Origin: Cladopsammia gracilis
Lineage: Eukaryota; Cnidaria; Anthozoa; Scleractinia; Dendrophylliidae
Length of the DNA stretch: 64,000 bases
NCBI GenBank assembly: GCA_022457155.1
Contig: JAJGOT010000439.1
Coordinates: 577,001 to 641,000, forward strand
Direction: 5' to 3'
Under the pieces are notes generated by a model, which ran no database searches, was not told the origin of the DNA, and saw nothing but the letters and a program-made list of their open reading frames with translations. The position numbers and the translations under genes were made by a program. Shown here piece by piece: positions 12,252 through 24,525 of the stretch. Each line of letters opens with the position of its first letter. Within the stretch, counting starts at the first letter, position 1.

Positions 12252-12714
12252 AAGGCTGGTTCTCATATAATCGTCCCGGTCGTCCGAGTCGTTTCAAAAA
12301 GTGCACGGACGATCGGGACGATTATATGAGAACACTTCTGAGACGACCCGGGACGATTGCAAACGATCCGGACGACTGGGACGATCGTGGTCGCTTGGAT
12401 AGGACTGTCTTCTATCCGGAAGACTGGGACGATCGTTAAAAATCAGGGACGATCATATGAGAACTACTCTCAGGCGACCGGGACGACTGAGGCGATCGAA
12501 GCGACCCAAATCTACCCCAGAATGCAGTATTATTGCCCAAAACATGTTGTCGGACACAGTTACCACTGCGCTATTGACGTTCGAGACGACCGGGACGATC
12601 ATATGAGAACCCAAATTGCTTGAGTCGTCCCGATCGTCTGAGTCGTTTGCAAAAAACTTTTGAAACGACTCGGACGACCGGGACGACCGGGACGATTATA
12701 TGAGAACCAGCCTT
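12252..12714. mobile_element. MITE rich in CGTCCCGG motifs (unit 1 copy)
   Basis: The ends AAGGCTGGTTCTCATATAAT (left) and its reverse complement (right, ending GAGAACCAGCCTT) are long inverted repeats. They continue into CGTCCCGGTCGTCCGAGTCG. Internal segments repeat the same GACGATTATATGAGAAC motif in both orientations. The same element sits at the orthologous place in unit 2 (31,254-31,778), so it predates the duplication. The plus frames here (charged, rich in R and D) are products of the repeat. Confidence 0.8.
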
Positions 12715-13189
12715 AAGCAGCCACGACGGCGGAGGCAGCGAAAAGGGCTGAAAACAATCGGTTTTAAAAGCAAAAACAATGCATCTGCACGTGCGTTTTA
12801 CATTTTGATACATTTCTTTGCCGTTCACTGCAAAACAACAACTTCAAATATCAAATTATAGGTTTTGTGAAGAACATTAACACACGGCGGTTAAACAAAC
12901 TAAACAAATTGGAACAACTGCAAAGTAGTTTAAAATAGAAGGAATCCTTGGTGTTATTGTCGAGGTTGCTTAAGCTCCCTATTGTTGATTTTTGTGAATT
13001 TATGCATGAAAATGCCATACTACCTTGCGGTCTTGGCTTGTAGGCTTAAAGCTTTCATCCTACAACGTTACTTGAAATGGCTGTATATGAGAAGAAATAA
13101 GAACCGGTAAAGCCGGAAAAGGAAGGATACATTTACCAATTCTGCGCAATTAATAAATAAGAAGCACTGGAATAAAACCAACAGATTAA

Positions 13190-13562
13190 GGTTCCGTCCA
13201 CACTAATGCGTTTTCGTTTGAAAACGCATACTTTTTTATCCGTTCTTACCGATCGTCCACACTAAAACTATCAAAAACGGAGATGTTTATCTACGAAAAC
13301 GGAGGTTTTCGAAAACGCTTTTCAGAGTGGAGCCTTTTGAAAACGCAGGTCTATCGTTTTAGTGTGGACGGCAAAAACGGCAACTTGTAACGCGTAGTAT
13401 CGCTGACGCAGTTGGAGCATGCGTATTGAACAGAAAAAACATCCGAGCAGAGCCTGGTGATGAAAAATCGTTTTTCAGCCGCTAGTGGACGCAGATCTTT
13501 TCATCCGTTTTCGGGGAACCAAAAACAGAGGTTTTCAAAAACGCATTCGTGTGGACGGGGCC
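13190..13562. mobile_element. MITE with TAA target site, Harbinger-like (unit 1)
   Basis: The element begins GGTTCCGTCCACACTAATGC after TAA (13,187-13,189). It ends with the imperfect inverse ATTCGTGTGGACGGGGCC followed by TAA (13,563-13,565). Three-base TAA/TTA targets are typical of PIF/Harbinger elements. Internal AAAACG/CGTTTT motifs recur in both orientations. The same insertion is in unit 2 at 32,254-32,640. Confidence 0.75.
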
Positions 13563-13994
13563 TAATACCGATACATGTAGAAGGGCAACAGTCTTGTAGT
13601 TTACAGAATTTAAGTAACAATCCGTGTAACAACTAGGCAATCCTCTATTGTTCAGTGGCATTTTGCTTTCCCCACAAAAGAATGTTTAGATTTTCGTATT
13701 GAGAATACAACAGCCTATGGACAACATGGTTTTGAAATAAAATTTACTGAAACTGTATTTTAAAGCGATGTTTCTTTTGTGTTACAAGATTTCATCCAAT
13801 CGTGAGACTCCAAAACAATGGCCAAGAAAGACTTCTAATTTTCCATATTTCCCACATAGAATTTTTGTTGCATTGAAACTCACAATAGTTTTCACTAAAA
13901 GGGAATCATTTAATAAACTAGAGAGAAATAAATGCGCTACCTGATGAAGTGATGGTAGATTTTCATGTTTTAGCCAATGAGGTGGACGGTTTCA

Positions 13995-15035
13995 ACAATA
14001 TTACAATTAACACCTTTCTGCATTCCTTGCCGTTAGGTTGCCTACTTCTTACTAGGACCATTTCTTAAATCAGTTTCTTTCTCTAAATAATAATTAAGCA
14101 ACTACAACAATAGTAACAATAGAGAATGACAATAACATCTGATGATAATTGCTTGAAATAAGAGGTCCTAAAGAGCTGCGTGGTATCTGAGCGCTTTTGA
14201 TGTTTGTGTTTATTCTATTCGGCCCATGTTTCAATTGCGCTTTCCTGTTGTGCTCAATATAGTTGAGCAAAAGGAAAAGGAAATGGAGACTGTGGAGGAA
14301 TGGAAGTGAAACATTTTGCTCCATTGGACTTAAACAAAAGGAAAGAGACCCACTTATGCATACTTACTGAAACGCGACGACATTTCATCAGCTTCATTAG
14401 GTGTTTGGTTTTGTAAATCATATTTTTCATCTTGAAATTACGCACCCAAAATATGCCAATATGCCACAATGATGGCTGCAAACAGAGTGATTGTAAAATA
14501 GTATATTTTGCTAAATGATAATTACACAACTATAACAATAGTAACAATAGAGAATGGCAATAACATCTGATGATATAGGATATTTGCTTTCAATGTTTGT
14601 GTTTATTCTACCGGACCATGTTAAAATTCAGTGCGCTTTCCTGTTGTGCTCAATATAGTTGAGCAAAAGGAAAAGGAAATGCAGCAATTGAGGAAAAGAA
14701 AGGAAGCATTTTGCTCAATTAAACTTCAACAAAAGGAGGAGGATTGCGAAATGCCCCGCAACTCCCGAAAACGCGTAAACATGTGTCGAAATGCTTTGTA
14801 TAACGTGGCATAACACAGGAGGCACTATTGTTATTCCACGAGATGCAAACAAGTTGCGGGGTATTCTGCAGTTTTGCCCCTTGGAGTGATAATTATAATT
14901 TTTGAAGCATACACCCAAAATATACCACAACGACGGCTGCGAACAAAGTGGTTGTATAAAAATGATATCTTTTCCTAAATGATAACAACTGATGATATAA
15001 AATTACTTTTAATGTTTTTGTTTATTCTTGCCGGT
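13995..15035. repeat. Diverged tandem repeat, about 430-bp units (unit 1)
   Basis: Successive units share the order ACAATAGTAACAATAGAGAA, then AACATCTGATGAT, then TGTTTGTGTTTATTCT, then a core reading TCAATATAGTTGAGCAAAAG. Unit starts lie near 14,095 and 14,525, with a partial third near 14,975. The core encodes a short lysine/glutamate-rich frame starting FPVVLNIVEQKEKEM. The core also occurs inverted near 17,850-17,910. Probably a dispersed repeat family, not a host gene. Confidence 0.65.
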
Positions 15036-15042
15036 AAATCAT

Positions 15043-15238
15043 AATTAGTATACACTGAAACTCGGAATAGCAAGCGCTATTCACCTCCCAGCAATTTGCG
15101 CGCGAAAATTGTAATCGTTGACAGGAATAAATGAGTTAAAAAGCATCATTTTCGTTATATTATCTCACTGTTTCAGTATATACTAATCGTGGCTCAGTAA
15201 ATATCCACCACAACCCACCTCCACTTCGGTGAATAGTG
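15043..15238. mobile_element. Insertion private to unit 1
   Basis: About 195 bp lie here that unit 2 lacks: its sequence runs straight from CTTGCCGGTTAATCAT to ACTATTTTTTAAAG near 34,110. The inserted segment contains the inverted pair TTAGTATACACTGAAAC and GTTTCAGTATATACTAA. A second inverted pair is built from CTATTCACC and GGTGAATAG. A MITE or a small composite of two is likely. Confidence 0.6.
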
Positions 15239-16039
15239 GTTAACTATTTTTTAAAGTGCACCTAACCCCCAATTTTTTTCTTTTAATCAACTTAATGTAC
15301 GTTGAAAAATCGAATAGTGAAATATTTCTTGTTTTAACGTCGCGTTAGTGAGTTATAGAGATTTGAATTTACAAAATGCTAATTTACGGGGGCGCAATGG
15401 ACAAGCATTCAATCCAGGGGGGAAGGAGCAATTCTCCTATTTGGTTCATGCTACAGTAAACGGGTTAAGCTCCGGCTGAGTGGGTCAACTATGGCTCGTA
15501 TACGGCTTTGAAAAACTTGACGCAAAACAAGCTACTGTCTGAAAACAATAGACCTGTGGCTAACCTAACGTTTCAGTCTGTACGAAAAAACAAAACTGTG
15601 TAAACAGTACTGTATTGTGGTACAGTAACTGCTTTTTATGCTGTAAGGTGGTTTTTACTTTTCAGTCTGTGAAGTATAACCCGGTTCAAACCTAAAAGCT
15701 CCTCAGTAGTACTGTTTATTATGCGTACCAAGGTGATTTGAGTCTTTATATGAAATCGTGAACTGTGACCCGGTATTTTAATGTTTAAAGCTAAAAAAGG
15801 AATTATATAGGTTTGTAATGAATAAAGATTTAGAAAAACAATTTATGATAAAAATAAGCGAAAAGAAACGACGTTTCGAAGTCGTCCTGGCTACATTTTC
15901 AAGTCAAAAGGTCACTGTTCAAGTGCATGGTGTTAATTTGTACTACTGTATTCAAAGGGTCAAAACTTGTTATAGAATTCATAATTAGGTCAAAGGCGAC
16001 AATGATTGAACTTACAGGTGCTAAAGGATGTTAAATAAA

Positions 16040-16440
16040 TACTTTAGCACGAATTGAGTCTGACTGCGTATTCAGCGAGGGTTTTCTTTCGCGAATAAAC
16101 AACATTTGGTGGATTAAACAATCCAGTTTTCCTTGGCATTTCTGTAAAACGGAAAAAAAAAAAAAAAAAAACATTGTAGTCAGCTCAGGGTTCTTGATTC
16201 CGTGGTCCGGCTCATGTGTTTTCCAACAACAGAGCGGTATTTATGTTCATCAATGCGTTGATGAAGATGGCGCTTGGTATAGGCAATATAATCATCAACA
16301 CACTGATCACATTTAAAAATGTCAACAACGGATTGATTTGTTACCAAAGTATGCTTTTCTTCCGGTAACTTGACTTTGTCGTCAATGTTTGGACTGGTGT
16401 ACGCTGGTTGCAAATCAGTACCGATTTTACGGTTCCAAGA
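16040..16440 (-). pseudogene. Penelope-like element 3' fragment, GIY-YIG tail (unit 1)
   Basis: This minus-strand fragment is the orthologue of the longer frame in unit 2. It shows the same C-terminal endonuclease-like tail: CDQC, then YIAYT, then HLHQRIDEH. The frame is shifted near 16,208 where extra bases follow GTGGTC, and an A-run of about 19 bases at 16,150-16,170 interrupts the rest. The reverse transcriptase domain is missing, so it is a dead 5'-truncated retroelement copy. Confidence 0.6.
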
Positions 16441-16699
16441 TCTTTCATTTATCTACGAACAGCGAGTCAACAGCATCAGCGGACCTCTGGTCTTTAAATG
16501 GTAACACGATCCGGACTGACTTAATTTGTTTTGCGTCAGCCTTAGTTGGATTTTGGTTATTCCGCCCAATTTTTCTATTGCTATTCTATTTCTATTCAGT
16601 ACTATGTTTCTATATTTGTGTGTGTGTCTGTGTTTTTGCCTGCCTGTTTGCCTGCCTGTGTCTTTGCCTGTGTCTTTGCCTGTTTGCCCGACCTGAGCA

Positions 16700-16815
16700 T
16701 GTATTATGCTAAAGGTTATTTCGGGTAGCCAGTTCCCTATTTTTCTTATTCAAAATTGTAAATACGTATTGTAGGCTCTGGGGTAAAATAAAGATTGTTG
16801 TTGTTGTTGTTGTTT
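16700..16815 (+). repeat. Retroelement 3' tail ending in (TTG)n (unit 1)
   Basis: The tract GTAGGCTCTGGGGTAAAATA followed by AAGATTGTTG and a TTG run looks like the 3' end of a non-LTR retroelement with a trinucleotide tail. The same sequence is in unit 2 at about 36,140-36,302, where the tail is longer and interrupted. A G/T-rich TGTGTCTTTGCCTG tract precedes it. Confidence 0.5.
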
Positions 16816-17085
16816 CTTTTATACCTTGTGAAATTCTCTTCAAAGCTAATAAAATATTATGACTGTATTATGTCACAAATTACTGAGCCAAGACAGTAAT
16901 AAAATAACAACTGTTTAAAAGCATTGTAAAGTTTACATGCAGTTGTGTTTAATATACCTGATCAAAAGTAAAAGAGAATAAACTACTTTTAGTTGCTAAG
17001 ACGTAAAAACTAATAAGCATCACCCATCAGGCTGCTCAATGAAAAGTAAACGAAAGAAAATATACGGAATCCACTTCACACAATA

Positions 17086-17476
17086 GGGCCATTTATACGG
17101 GAGAAAATAAGACGGTCTTATCTAAGACGCGTCTTAAATAAGATGCAAAGTGTACCATTTATACGTTTGCGTCCAACATAAGACGCGAAGATCACGTATA
17201 AATGGTTTGTGTCTTATTTTTGATACGGCGCACATGTTGTTCACGTCTTATTTAGGACGCGAAAGCATTTATACGAGGAAGTTCACGTCTTATTTAAGAC
17301 GCGGACAAAATAAGAACAGCTGAAAACCCTGTTCTAAGATAAGACGCGTCTTATTTAAGTCGCGTCTAAAATAAGACACGAATGCTTATTTTGTACTGTT
17401 TATACGATCGGTTCGCGTCTTATTTAAGTCGCGTCTTAGATAAGACGCGTCTAATTTTCTGTCGTATAAATGGCCC
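17086..17476. mobile_element. Palindromic TA-flanked MITE (unit 1 insertion)
   Basis: The ends GGGCCATTTATACG and CGTATAAATGGCCC are flanked by TA on both sides (17,084-17,085 and 17,477-17,478). Nearly the whole 391 bp is self-complementary and built from variants of TAAGACGCGTCTTA. Unit 2 lacks it here (CACTTCACACTATATTAG near 36,985) but carries another copy elsewhere. TA targets suggest Tc1/mariner-type mobilisation. Confidence 0.85.
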
Positions 17477-18322
17477 TAATATTTCGATGCCAACAGACGC
17501 GAGGTGTTCTTGTTCCGAGAACCACGATAAATAAATAAATTAATTAATTAATTGATATTCGGGCTGTATTGAACACAACAGGAAGGCACAATTTAAGCAG
17601 GATGATCTGGTAGAATAAACCTACGAACCATCTCGATCAGAATCTCGAAGACTGGCAAAAAAATATCCAAACGATGTTGCATAAGGCTGGAAGATGGCTC
17701 GACTATATACAGACCAAAGCAGTTTCACTTTATTCGTCCATTTTGAAAAAACTGAAGCCAAAATTAAGTTAAGTACTATTTCCTTTTGTCAACTGAGTTT
17801 TTAAAATTGAGCAAAATATTTCCTTTCTTTTCCTCGACTGTCTGCATTTCCTTTTCCTTTTGCTCAACTATATTGAGTACAACAGGAAAGCGCAATTCAA
17901 ACATGGGCCGAATGAATCAAGGGGAAATATATTGACTTTAAACAGTTCTGAGATCGAACGATCTAAGAATTTCACAAGAAATATAAAATTTGACAAGTCC
18001 ACTTAAAATTATATTTCTTTTGACCTTTCTGTTTACAACAATAATGAAATGTATTAACTGAATACATTTGAAAAACGTATGGAAAATTCTAACTAACTGA
18101 TTACATAGTGATTCGCGGTTGACAATTGAAAAAACGGAGGGCCAACGGATACGGAAATTACGTTTATCCTGATGATTCGTGGCCAATTAATTTCAGATAA
18201 AAGTTCTTATTATGAGTTAAGTTTGCGGAGCACTCAGGCCAATATAACTTTAGGCCATAAAGTCGCGCCGTTTGGAGATCTTTGACCATTCTGTCGCAGT
18301 TGATCTCTTAACCCTCGGTGAA

Positions 18323-21300
18323 ATGGAGATGCAGTTTGCAGTCCTAGTTATCTTGGCATGTCTTCAATGCTCACTTGCGTTCCCGATTGGAGGTAAAGTA
18401 TTGTATTTTATGACCGTTTGTACATGAGAAGACAGAACAGTTTACACATCTAAATCAGACTAACTATTCCCTCTTTGAAAGACGAGCTATGTTTTGATTG
18501 GATTCTATCTGCATCAGTTACCAAGTACCTTTGTATAGGCGAGATTTGAGCCGCGAGTATCAGATTGAAAAACCGAAGTAAAAAAACAAAAACAAGCGCA
18601 GAGCGACAACATACTAATTTTTCCAAGTGTTCGTTTTGCAACATGGGGAAAATTTATCTGTGATTTTTGGAAAGTACATCGCAGTATAGTCCGAAATTCG
18701 AAGGATGATTTCCTTTTCTCTTACATTTTCTACTGTAAAGCATAACTAGAAAATCTGTTAGTCTGTTATGGCTAAAAGAGACAGAGAAATTGAAATTCGG
18801 TTGCCTAAAGCTTTGCTTTAGGTGTCCCTTGTTATTTTATCCTTAAATTTCTCTTCACTACTCTGAAATGAGACCACAGAAATATGATTATATTTACTTT
18901 TGTTTATCAAAAAGGAAGTGGAATTTGCGTGGACCACCCTAACGGTAACTACACAGATCCAAACAACTGTCATGGTTACATTGAGTGCAAAAATGGCTTT
19001 GAGCAGAAAAGGACTTGTGCCAATCCGTTTCTGGTTTTTGACGAGAAAAGGAATCTATGTGATGATCCACGCGTTGTTCCATGCATCTGGACCAACGTCA
19101 CTGACGATACCCTGGACAAAAGAAGTTATTACGGAGGTAAGAGTACTATTAACAGAGTTTTTGTTTATCAAACTTCGCTAATATCGTTGTCGACCTTTCG
19201 TCAGTAATTAGAATAGGCCGTTTGTGGTCCAACTGCGACTAAAATAAATGTGCACACTGTCCAGTTGTGAAGCGAAAAAGACGCATACATTTAAGTGCTA
19301 CTACGAGGAAAATGTTTGTTTTCCTTTTCGACTTTTTTTTTCTTCGATTTATTAAATAGATCTATAATAACACAAATCACTAAAATTTGGTATCGAACGA
19401 TATAAGCTTGCTGAGACTGTCGAAAACCCGGTCCGCCTGACTCAAACCTGTAATTATTCTAGAAAGTGATCCCACTTGTGAGTATCTTCTGTATAATTGC
19501 AAAAAAAAAACATATTCTCTTCTAAGCAGGCTCTAGAACCACCAAAATAAAAAGGCCTGTCTATGCGAGATCAGCCTTTTTACACAATGAAGCAGCCACC
19601 GAGAATCACCGTGAAGCAGTCTTTTTTGTGTTGATTATACGACGTCATCCCTGAATCGTTTTAGCCATATATTTGAATCAAATAATGGCGGCAAGTCGAA
19701 GCTAAACTTAACGTGTGAAATACTGGTGTTACTTTGTTGAGCGTTACTAAAACTAAACGATTTTTTTCTGAGGAAAATTTAGAGAATACCGTAAAATCTC
19801 GGTTACAAAAATACGCCAACCAGTTTGATAACAAAACATTACTCCGGTCATACCGCGACCTATATAGTATATCTGGCGTTTTGATTGGTTCCCTGGACAC
19901 AAGTTCTCAGCTCACATCTTAGCTGTGGCAAAAATGAACGCGTCAGCGACGGTTTACTGCGCCTTTCAATAACATGCGGAATTTGAAATTAAACTCTCCA
20001 CCAACGGTTGCGTTATTCCCTGCCGTCAATCATAATTAATACGAAAGCCAACGGACCATGTAAAAAAGAAAAAACAAAATGGATCGAAATCTACCAATCA
20101 TAATGCACGGACGTGACCTTTTGACCTCATTGAAGTGAAGCTCTGTTTCCTGAGAGATAAGCTAAGATGATTGACAGCAGTGTAAAACGCAACCGTTGGT
20201 GGAAATGTGAATTTCAAATTCCGCATGTTATTGAAAGGCGCAGTAAACTGAACATTTTCGTGCTCGGTGAAGAAAATAAACCGCAAATGTCGCGAATCGT
20301 TTAACTAGAAGAGTGACGTTTTCAACGCACTGTGGCGTGGCGTGCAATTTTCATTAACCTACATCTACATCTATAACTTGCAAAAATCCTTGCCAGGATG
20401 GTTCGCAAGTGCGGTATGAAAAAGAATAAATAAAGAAGTGTGATAAGATGAACTTTATAAATGCAGGGGTGTGTGCAGTGCTAACTAACAAAAGATAAAA
20501 TAACATAATGTTCAAAGAAGAGGGTGGGTATTCATTGCCGACTTAAAGCAATCCGTCGATTCCAATTTTTTAATCTCAGGTGGCGAATTGATCATGATAT
20601 TCATAGCATGATACTTAAATGGGAATGAATTTTGCCTGGGAGAGACGGGTGGAAATCAAACCTCAATCTTTATTGTTGACTGTGTGAAAATGTTGAAAAC
20701 CTATTTAAGTTCCTTAGCTTTTTGCAGTGATATGTTTACGATTGTTTTAAGCTTAATAGTTCTGATAGTTCATCGCGTCATGCTAAAATTTTACAAACCT
20801 ACACTATATAGCTTTAAAAAAATCGACACAATACATAAAATTCAACACGGCAAAATAGCAGATAATTATGTCTGTAAAGAGATTAATTCAGAATTGAAAG
20901 AAAAAATGATTAGGCACGCGGCGGAACAGAGCAAAAAGCACTCTGAAAAAATTACAACGAAATCGATGCAGTCATTCTTACAAACATTATTGAATACAAT
21001 TGGACATAAATAAACTCGCACCCCTTACAAGGTCTCCTCTGATATGCTGAGAAAACAATAGAACAAACAACACACAATAATGGACCCTAGTCCTGAAAAC
21101 AATAGAGCTGCGTGATACCCAGGTCCAATGGAATTAGAGGTTGTTATTAGAGCTGCGTGGCAAATCGTTACCTGCACTTGAATTGACTCTTCATTCTCTT
21201 TCCTTAGCACCAAGCTTTCAAAAATCAGGTTGCCAATTTTAAACGAGTTAATCGCATGCTGCATAAGCTGTCCTCTTGTCAATTGACAACGGTTTTTTGA

Positions 21301-22976
21301 GTGCGCAAAGAGTTTCTGTTTCAGTTTATAAATTATTTCTCCACTGACTTCGCTAAAACTTGTCATAACAGCCCACGGTGCGAACACATACAAACTTGCT
21401 CGTTTTAGCTCTTACAAACAGTGAGATCTTTGGGTTCTGATCCGCTTCAATATTAGAAATATTTTTAAGAATGCATGAAGCCCATTTTAAGAAAATTGTG
21501 CTCGTTCGTTTTCTTTAGATCGAGCTAGCGGTTTGTCGTGAACTTTAAATAGTTTCATTTAGCTCCACGAAGGAAACCGGCGGTACACGGCCACAATTTT
21601 TCCAGCAACGTACATTTTTTTAACGATTGTTAAACGAATTTTAGTGAGTACATAATGAAGCTATTTTTTCACCAACTTCAATAATAACCTTCATGTACTT
21701 AATATGCAGGCAAGAGAAGTCAAGTAATACAAAGCTTTATATGTATCTTGGTGTTGTTATTGTTGTTTCAGGAAGCATTACTGTAACTTTGGATGAATTT
21801 TCCGGTAATTCTGAACCAGAGTGGCAGATTTTGCCGAGTAACCCAAATTACAGGGAAATCGAGCAGCTCCTGAGCGCAGCGAGAAGAGATGGCTTCGTTT
21901 TCCGTCCACAAGACATGCCTGCGAGGCTTGGCTTCAAGGGGTTCGTCGTAGAAGACACCACAAAAAAGCTGCAGAAAGAACTAATTGTTGGTCCGAATAC
22001 GGTGCGACTGCAACTGCTGTTGCTGCAGACCATGCCGGCAGGTTTGCTATCAAGTCAGATTCGCCAGCATATTGAAAACGAGATTCGTTCAGGAAAAGTA
22101 ACAGCAGACGTTGACGGAAAGATAGCAAAACGGTATTCACCCCAGTATGCACCATACTATTGGAATCTTTATAAGGATAAAAACAACTGCTACAACTACG
22201 CAACCACCAAACTAACGAATACCTTTGCGCAGCCCGGCAGAGGGAGTGGGAGACAATATGCCCAGATAAATGGCCCTGAAGTACGAGATGCTGCACAACG
22301 TGATGGTTTGTTCCAGATATTCAACGTGCCTGTTAACCAACTCCCTATAGTACCTCAAGGTCCTCATCAAGGGTACTGGTCTGTAGTGGCCCTTGTTGTA
22401 AGCCCAGGTTTGTAGAAATCGACATAATTATGCTTCAAGAGAGAGCTGCATGACGTTGTCTGGGGAGGGAAAGGGGGGGGGGGGACGGTTTCTCTTAACT
22501 CAATACTCCCTAAAAGAGCCCTTCCCTCTCTCTTTCTCTAAGGCAGACAGCAAGAATTAGTTCCGAGAGTGTGTGCTTGAAGACTGATTAGCTTTATGAG
22601 TTACACTTAAATTTGAATATAAATAAGGTTTGTATGAGGCATGGTAATAAGGTATGTATGTTTGAATGTTTGTATGTATGTGTCTGGCTTAGGAGAGCTG
22701 TTTACTGTATATCCCTCATTGTGCATACACCTGTAGCTTAGGATTTGTCCATGTATTTGCCGTTGATGTGTTTTGCATTTTCTCCTAGGCTTTGATTATC
22801 ATTGGTACCGTTTGGATGACAACGGATACTGGTCTCACAAACCTGGCCAAACACTCGTCACAAACAGGGATAACTCGGGAAATACTATCCGGGATCCCAG
22901 ATACGCCGACCGAGGCATATATAATCAATTTGTTTGTTTCATGTATGTTAATGCTTTAACAGCAAAAATTGCATGA
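18323..22976 (+). CDS. Secreted CBM14 chitin-binding protein, complete, four exons (copy 1)
   Basis: Predicted exons are 18,323-18,392, 18,915-19,136, 21,772-22,407 and 22,789-22,976. All introns are GT-AG and all junctions are phase 1, giving 371 residues. Exon 1 encodes a signal peptide (MEMQFAVLVILAC...LAFPIG). Exon 2 is a complete CBM14/peritrophin-A chitin-binding domain with six cysteines at residues 28, 42, 48, 58, 72 and 80, matching the family spacing. Exons 3 and 4 form a domain I cannot name. It starts LDEFSGNSEPEW and has NNCYNYA (Cys237), then DYHWYRLDDNGYWSHKPGQT (His314). The Cys/His pair resembles a papain- or NlpC-like hydrolase arrangement, which is inference only. Similar domains seem familiar from bacterial proteins, from memory. 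The protein is probably extracellular and chitin-associated. A second copy lies downstream. Confidence 0.8.
19905..20246. mobile_element. Foldback insertion private to unit 1, inside intron 2
   Basis: The left arm (about 19,957-20,033) is the inverse of the right arm (about 20,165-20,246), sharing CGCCTTTCAATAACATGCGG. Unit 2 reads straight through: GGACACAAAGTTGAACATTTT near 39,420. So about 340 bp was added here or lost there. The right arm also occurs alone at 6,607-6,738. Confidence 0.7.
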
Positions 22977-23099
22977 GCATCAATCTGTGTTTACCTTTAA
23001 CACGAAAATTTGATTTTATGAACTGAGTTGATATAGTAAATTGGCCACCGTAAACAGATCCAAGAGCTGAGGTTTCGAGCGCTGGTTCTTCGCTCTGAA

Positions 23100-23205
23100 A
23101 ATTTTTCCGCATGGGCCTCGACTGCAAGCTAGTTCCAGTTCAAAACCGCGAATACGAATATTGTCTTTTCCCATGTTATTCTGCAAAATACCACCAAATA
23201 TATAG
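23100..23205 (+). repeat. Local duplicate A with conserved open frame
   Basis: About 100 bp recurs at 24,425-24,525. The shared frame reads LDCKLVPVQNREYEYCLFPC here and differs by a few residues in the second copy, with both frames open. No signal peptide, splice-site pair or known domain is obvious. It could be a duplicated exon of an unrecognised cysteine-containing protein or a short dispersed repeat. Confidence 0.35.
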
Positions 23206-24424
23206 CTATAATCTTGAATCTCTTTACGCTGGCCAATTTACCTTATTTACTCAGTTGATAAAACTAAATGTTTATGTTTCACTCCCCTATCCATGCAGCA
23301 CCACAGTTTTTTTATAAACTAACCACGTTATTCATTTTATGTATACAGCTACATTCCAACACAGCAAGATATTGCGGTCCAGCTTATCTTGCTCAATGCG
23401 TGTGTCCGTCACAACATGGCAGACTTTAAAGGGGCTGTGCCATCTATTTCAGAATCACTTTGAAAAGCCAAAAAACATATTTGTTTCAATGGAAACCTTA
23501 AAATAATGGTCCAGATTTGTTAACAAATACTCTACTATTACACATTAACTAGTATTCGTTATCTTTGGCTGCAGATGGGCAGGATGGAAATGGGTTGCAA
23601 CTTGAACACATTGGCCAATTTTTTCAAGTTTCTCTCAAGAGTCGTGGAAAAATCACAGAAAATTAAAAACCGATTATGGTTTGTTCTTCCTCGAAGAAAT
23701 CACTTGATATTATGTTATTGGTGTTATTTATGTTTGAGCAAAGATACTTTGTCAAATATTCGGTGTATTTTGACCAAAACACAGCAAACTCTGCGTGACA
23801 ATGCCCCTTTAAAGTATGCTAAAGAGTCTTTGGCCTTAGCAACACGAGAATCCATAAATCTTTTTCCCATGTGAATCCAGAATGCCTTGCGGTCTTGGAA
23901 TGTACCAAGTAGCTGTATCTGTCTGTAATCGACAGAATCATGATCGTACAATTTATAATCAACATGATTACAAATCATAATAAAAATAGACAAAAAAAAA
24001 ACAACTGTTAACATTTAGCTTTGTAATTGCGGGGAGTGTAACTGCTAACTTTGTAATTGGAATTGCCAAATAAAAATGTAAACTCTTAGCTTACGTTTTG
24101 TGTCACCAATTGATTAATGAAGACTGTATACGTAAATGCTATTTATTTGGGGATAATTTTGAAGCTGCCCGCTGGAGATATTTCCACAACAAAACTGGGG
24201 AAGAACTTTAAGAAAAGAAAGTCTAATTGTCTTTTTTGAAACATTTCAATCCGAGCCTTATTTTATTTTTAAAGGCACCATGGCCACATTAACAAACATC
24301 ACATCTCCTCGACCAACCACAATATGAAATTTGATCATTTTGAAATCCTGGCAAGAGGCCGTTCGGACATACATTGTAGGCTCTGGCCCAATTGTCAATT
24401 GTCAGGCCCAATGAAAAGGGTGCC
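23206..24424. other. No gene recognised
   Basis: AT-rich. Several short frames exist without recognised motifs, such as 23,575-23,874. No inverted-repeat element with clear ends was identified. Confidence 0.4.
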
Positions 24425-24525
24425 CTGCATCAGCCTCGACTGCAAGCTAGTTTCAGTTGAAAATCGCGAATACGAATATTGTCTATTCCCATGTCATATT
24501 GCCAAATGCCACCAAATATACGACA
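24425..24525 (+). repeat. Local duplicate B with conserved open frame
   Basis: Partner of the 23,100-23,205 segment. It keeps the frame LDCKLVSVENREYEYCLFPC and continues open to 24,662. The cysteine positions are unchanged between the two copies, which would be unusual for neutral repeat decay, but the length is too short to decide. Confidence 0.35.

Noticed and set aside
12191..12623. Arginine/aspartate-rich overlapping ORFs
   Set aside because: They are produced by the GACGACCGGGACGAT repeats of the MITE and are not maintained with the same frame in unit 2.
20684..21013. 109-codon ORF in intron 2 of the secreted gene as an independent gene
   Set aside because: The unit 2 counterpart (from about 61,942) is broken by a stop or frameshift after about 43 codons. 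No domain is recognised.
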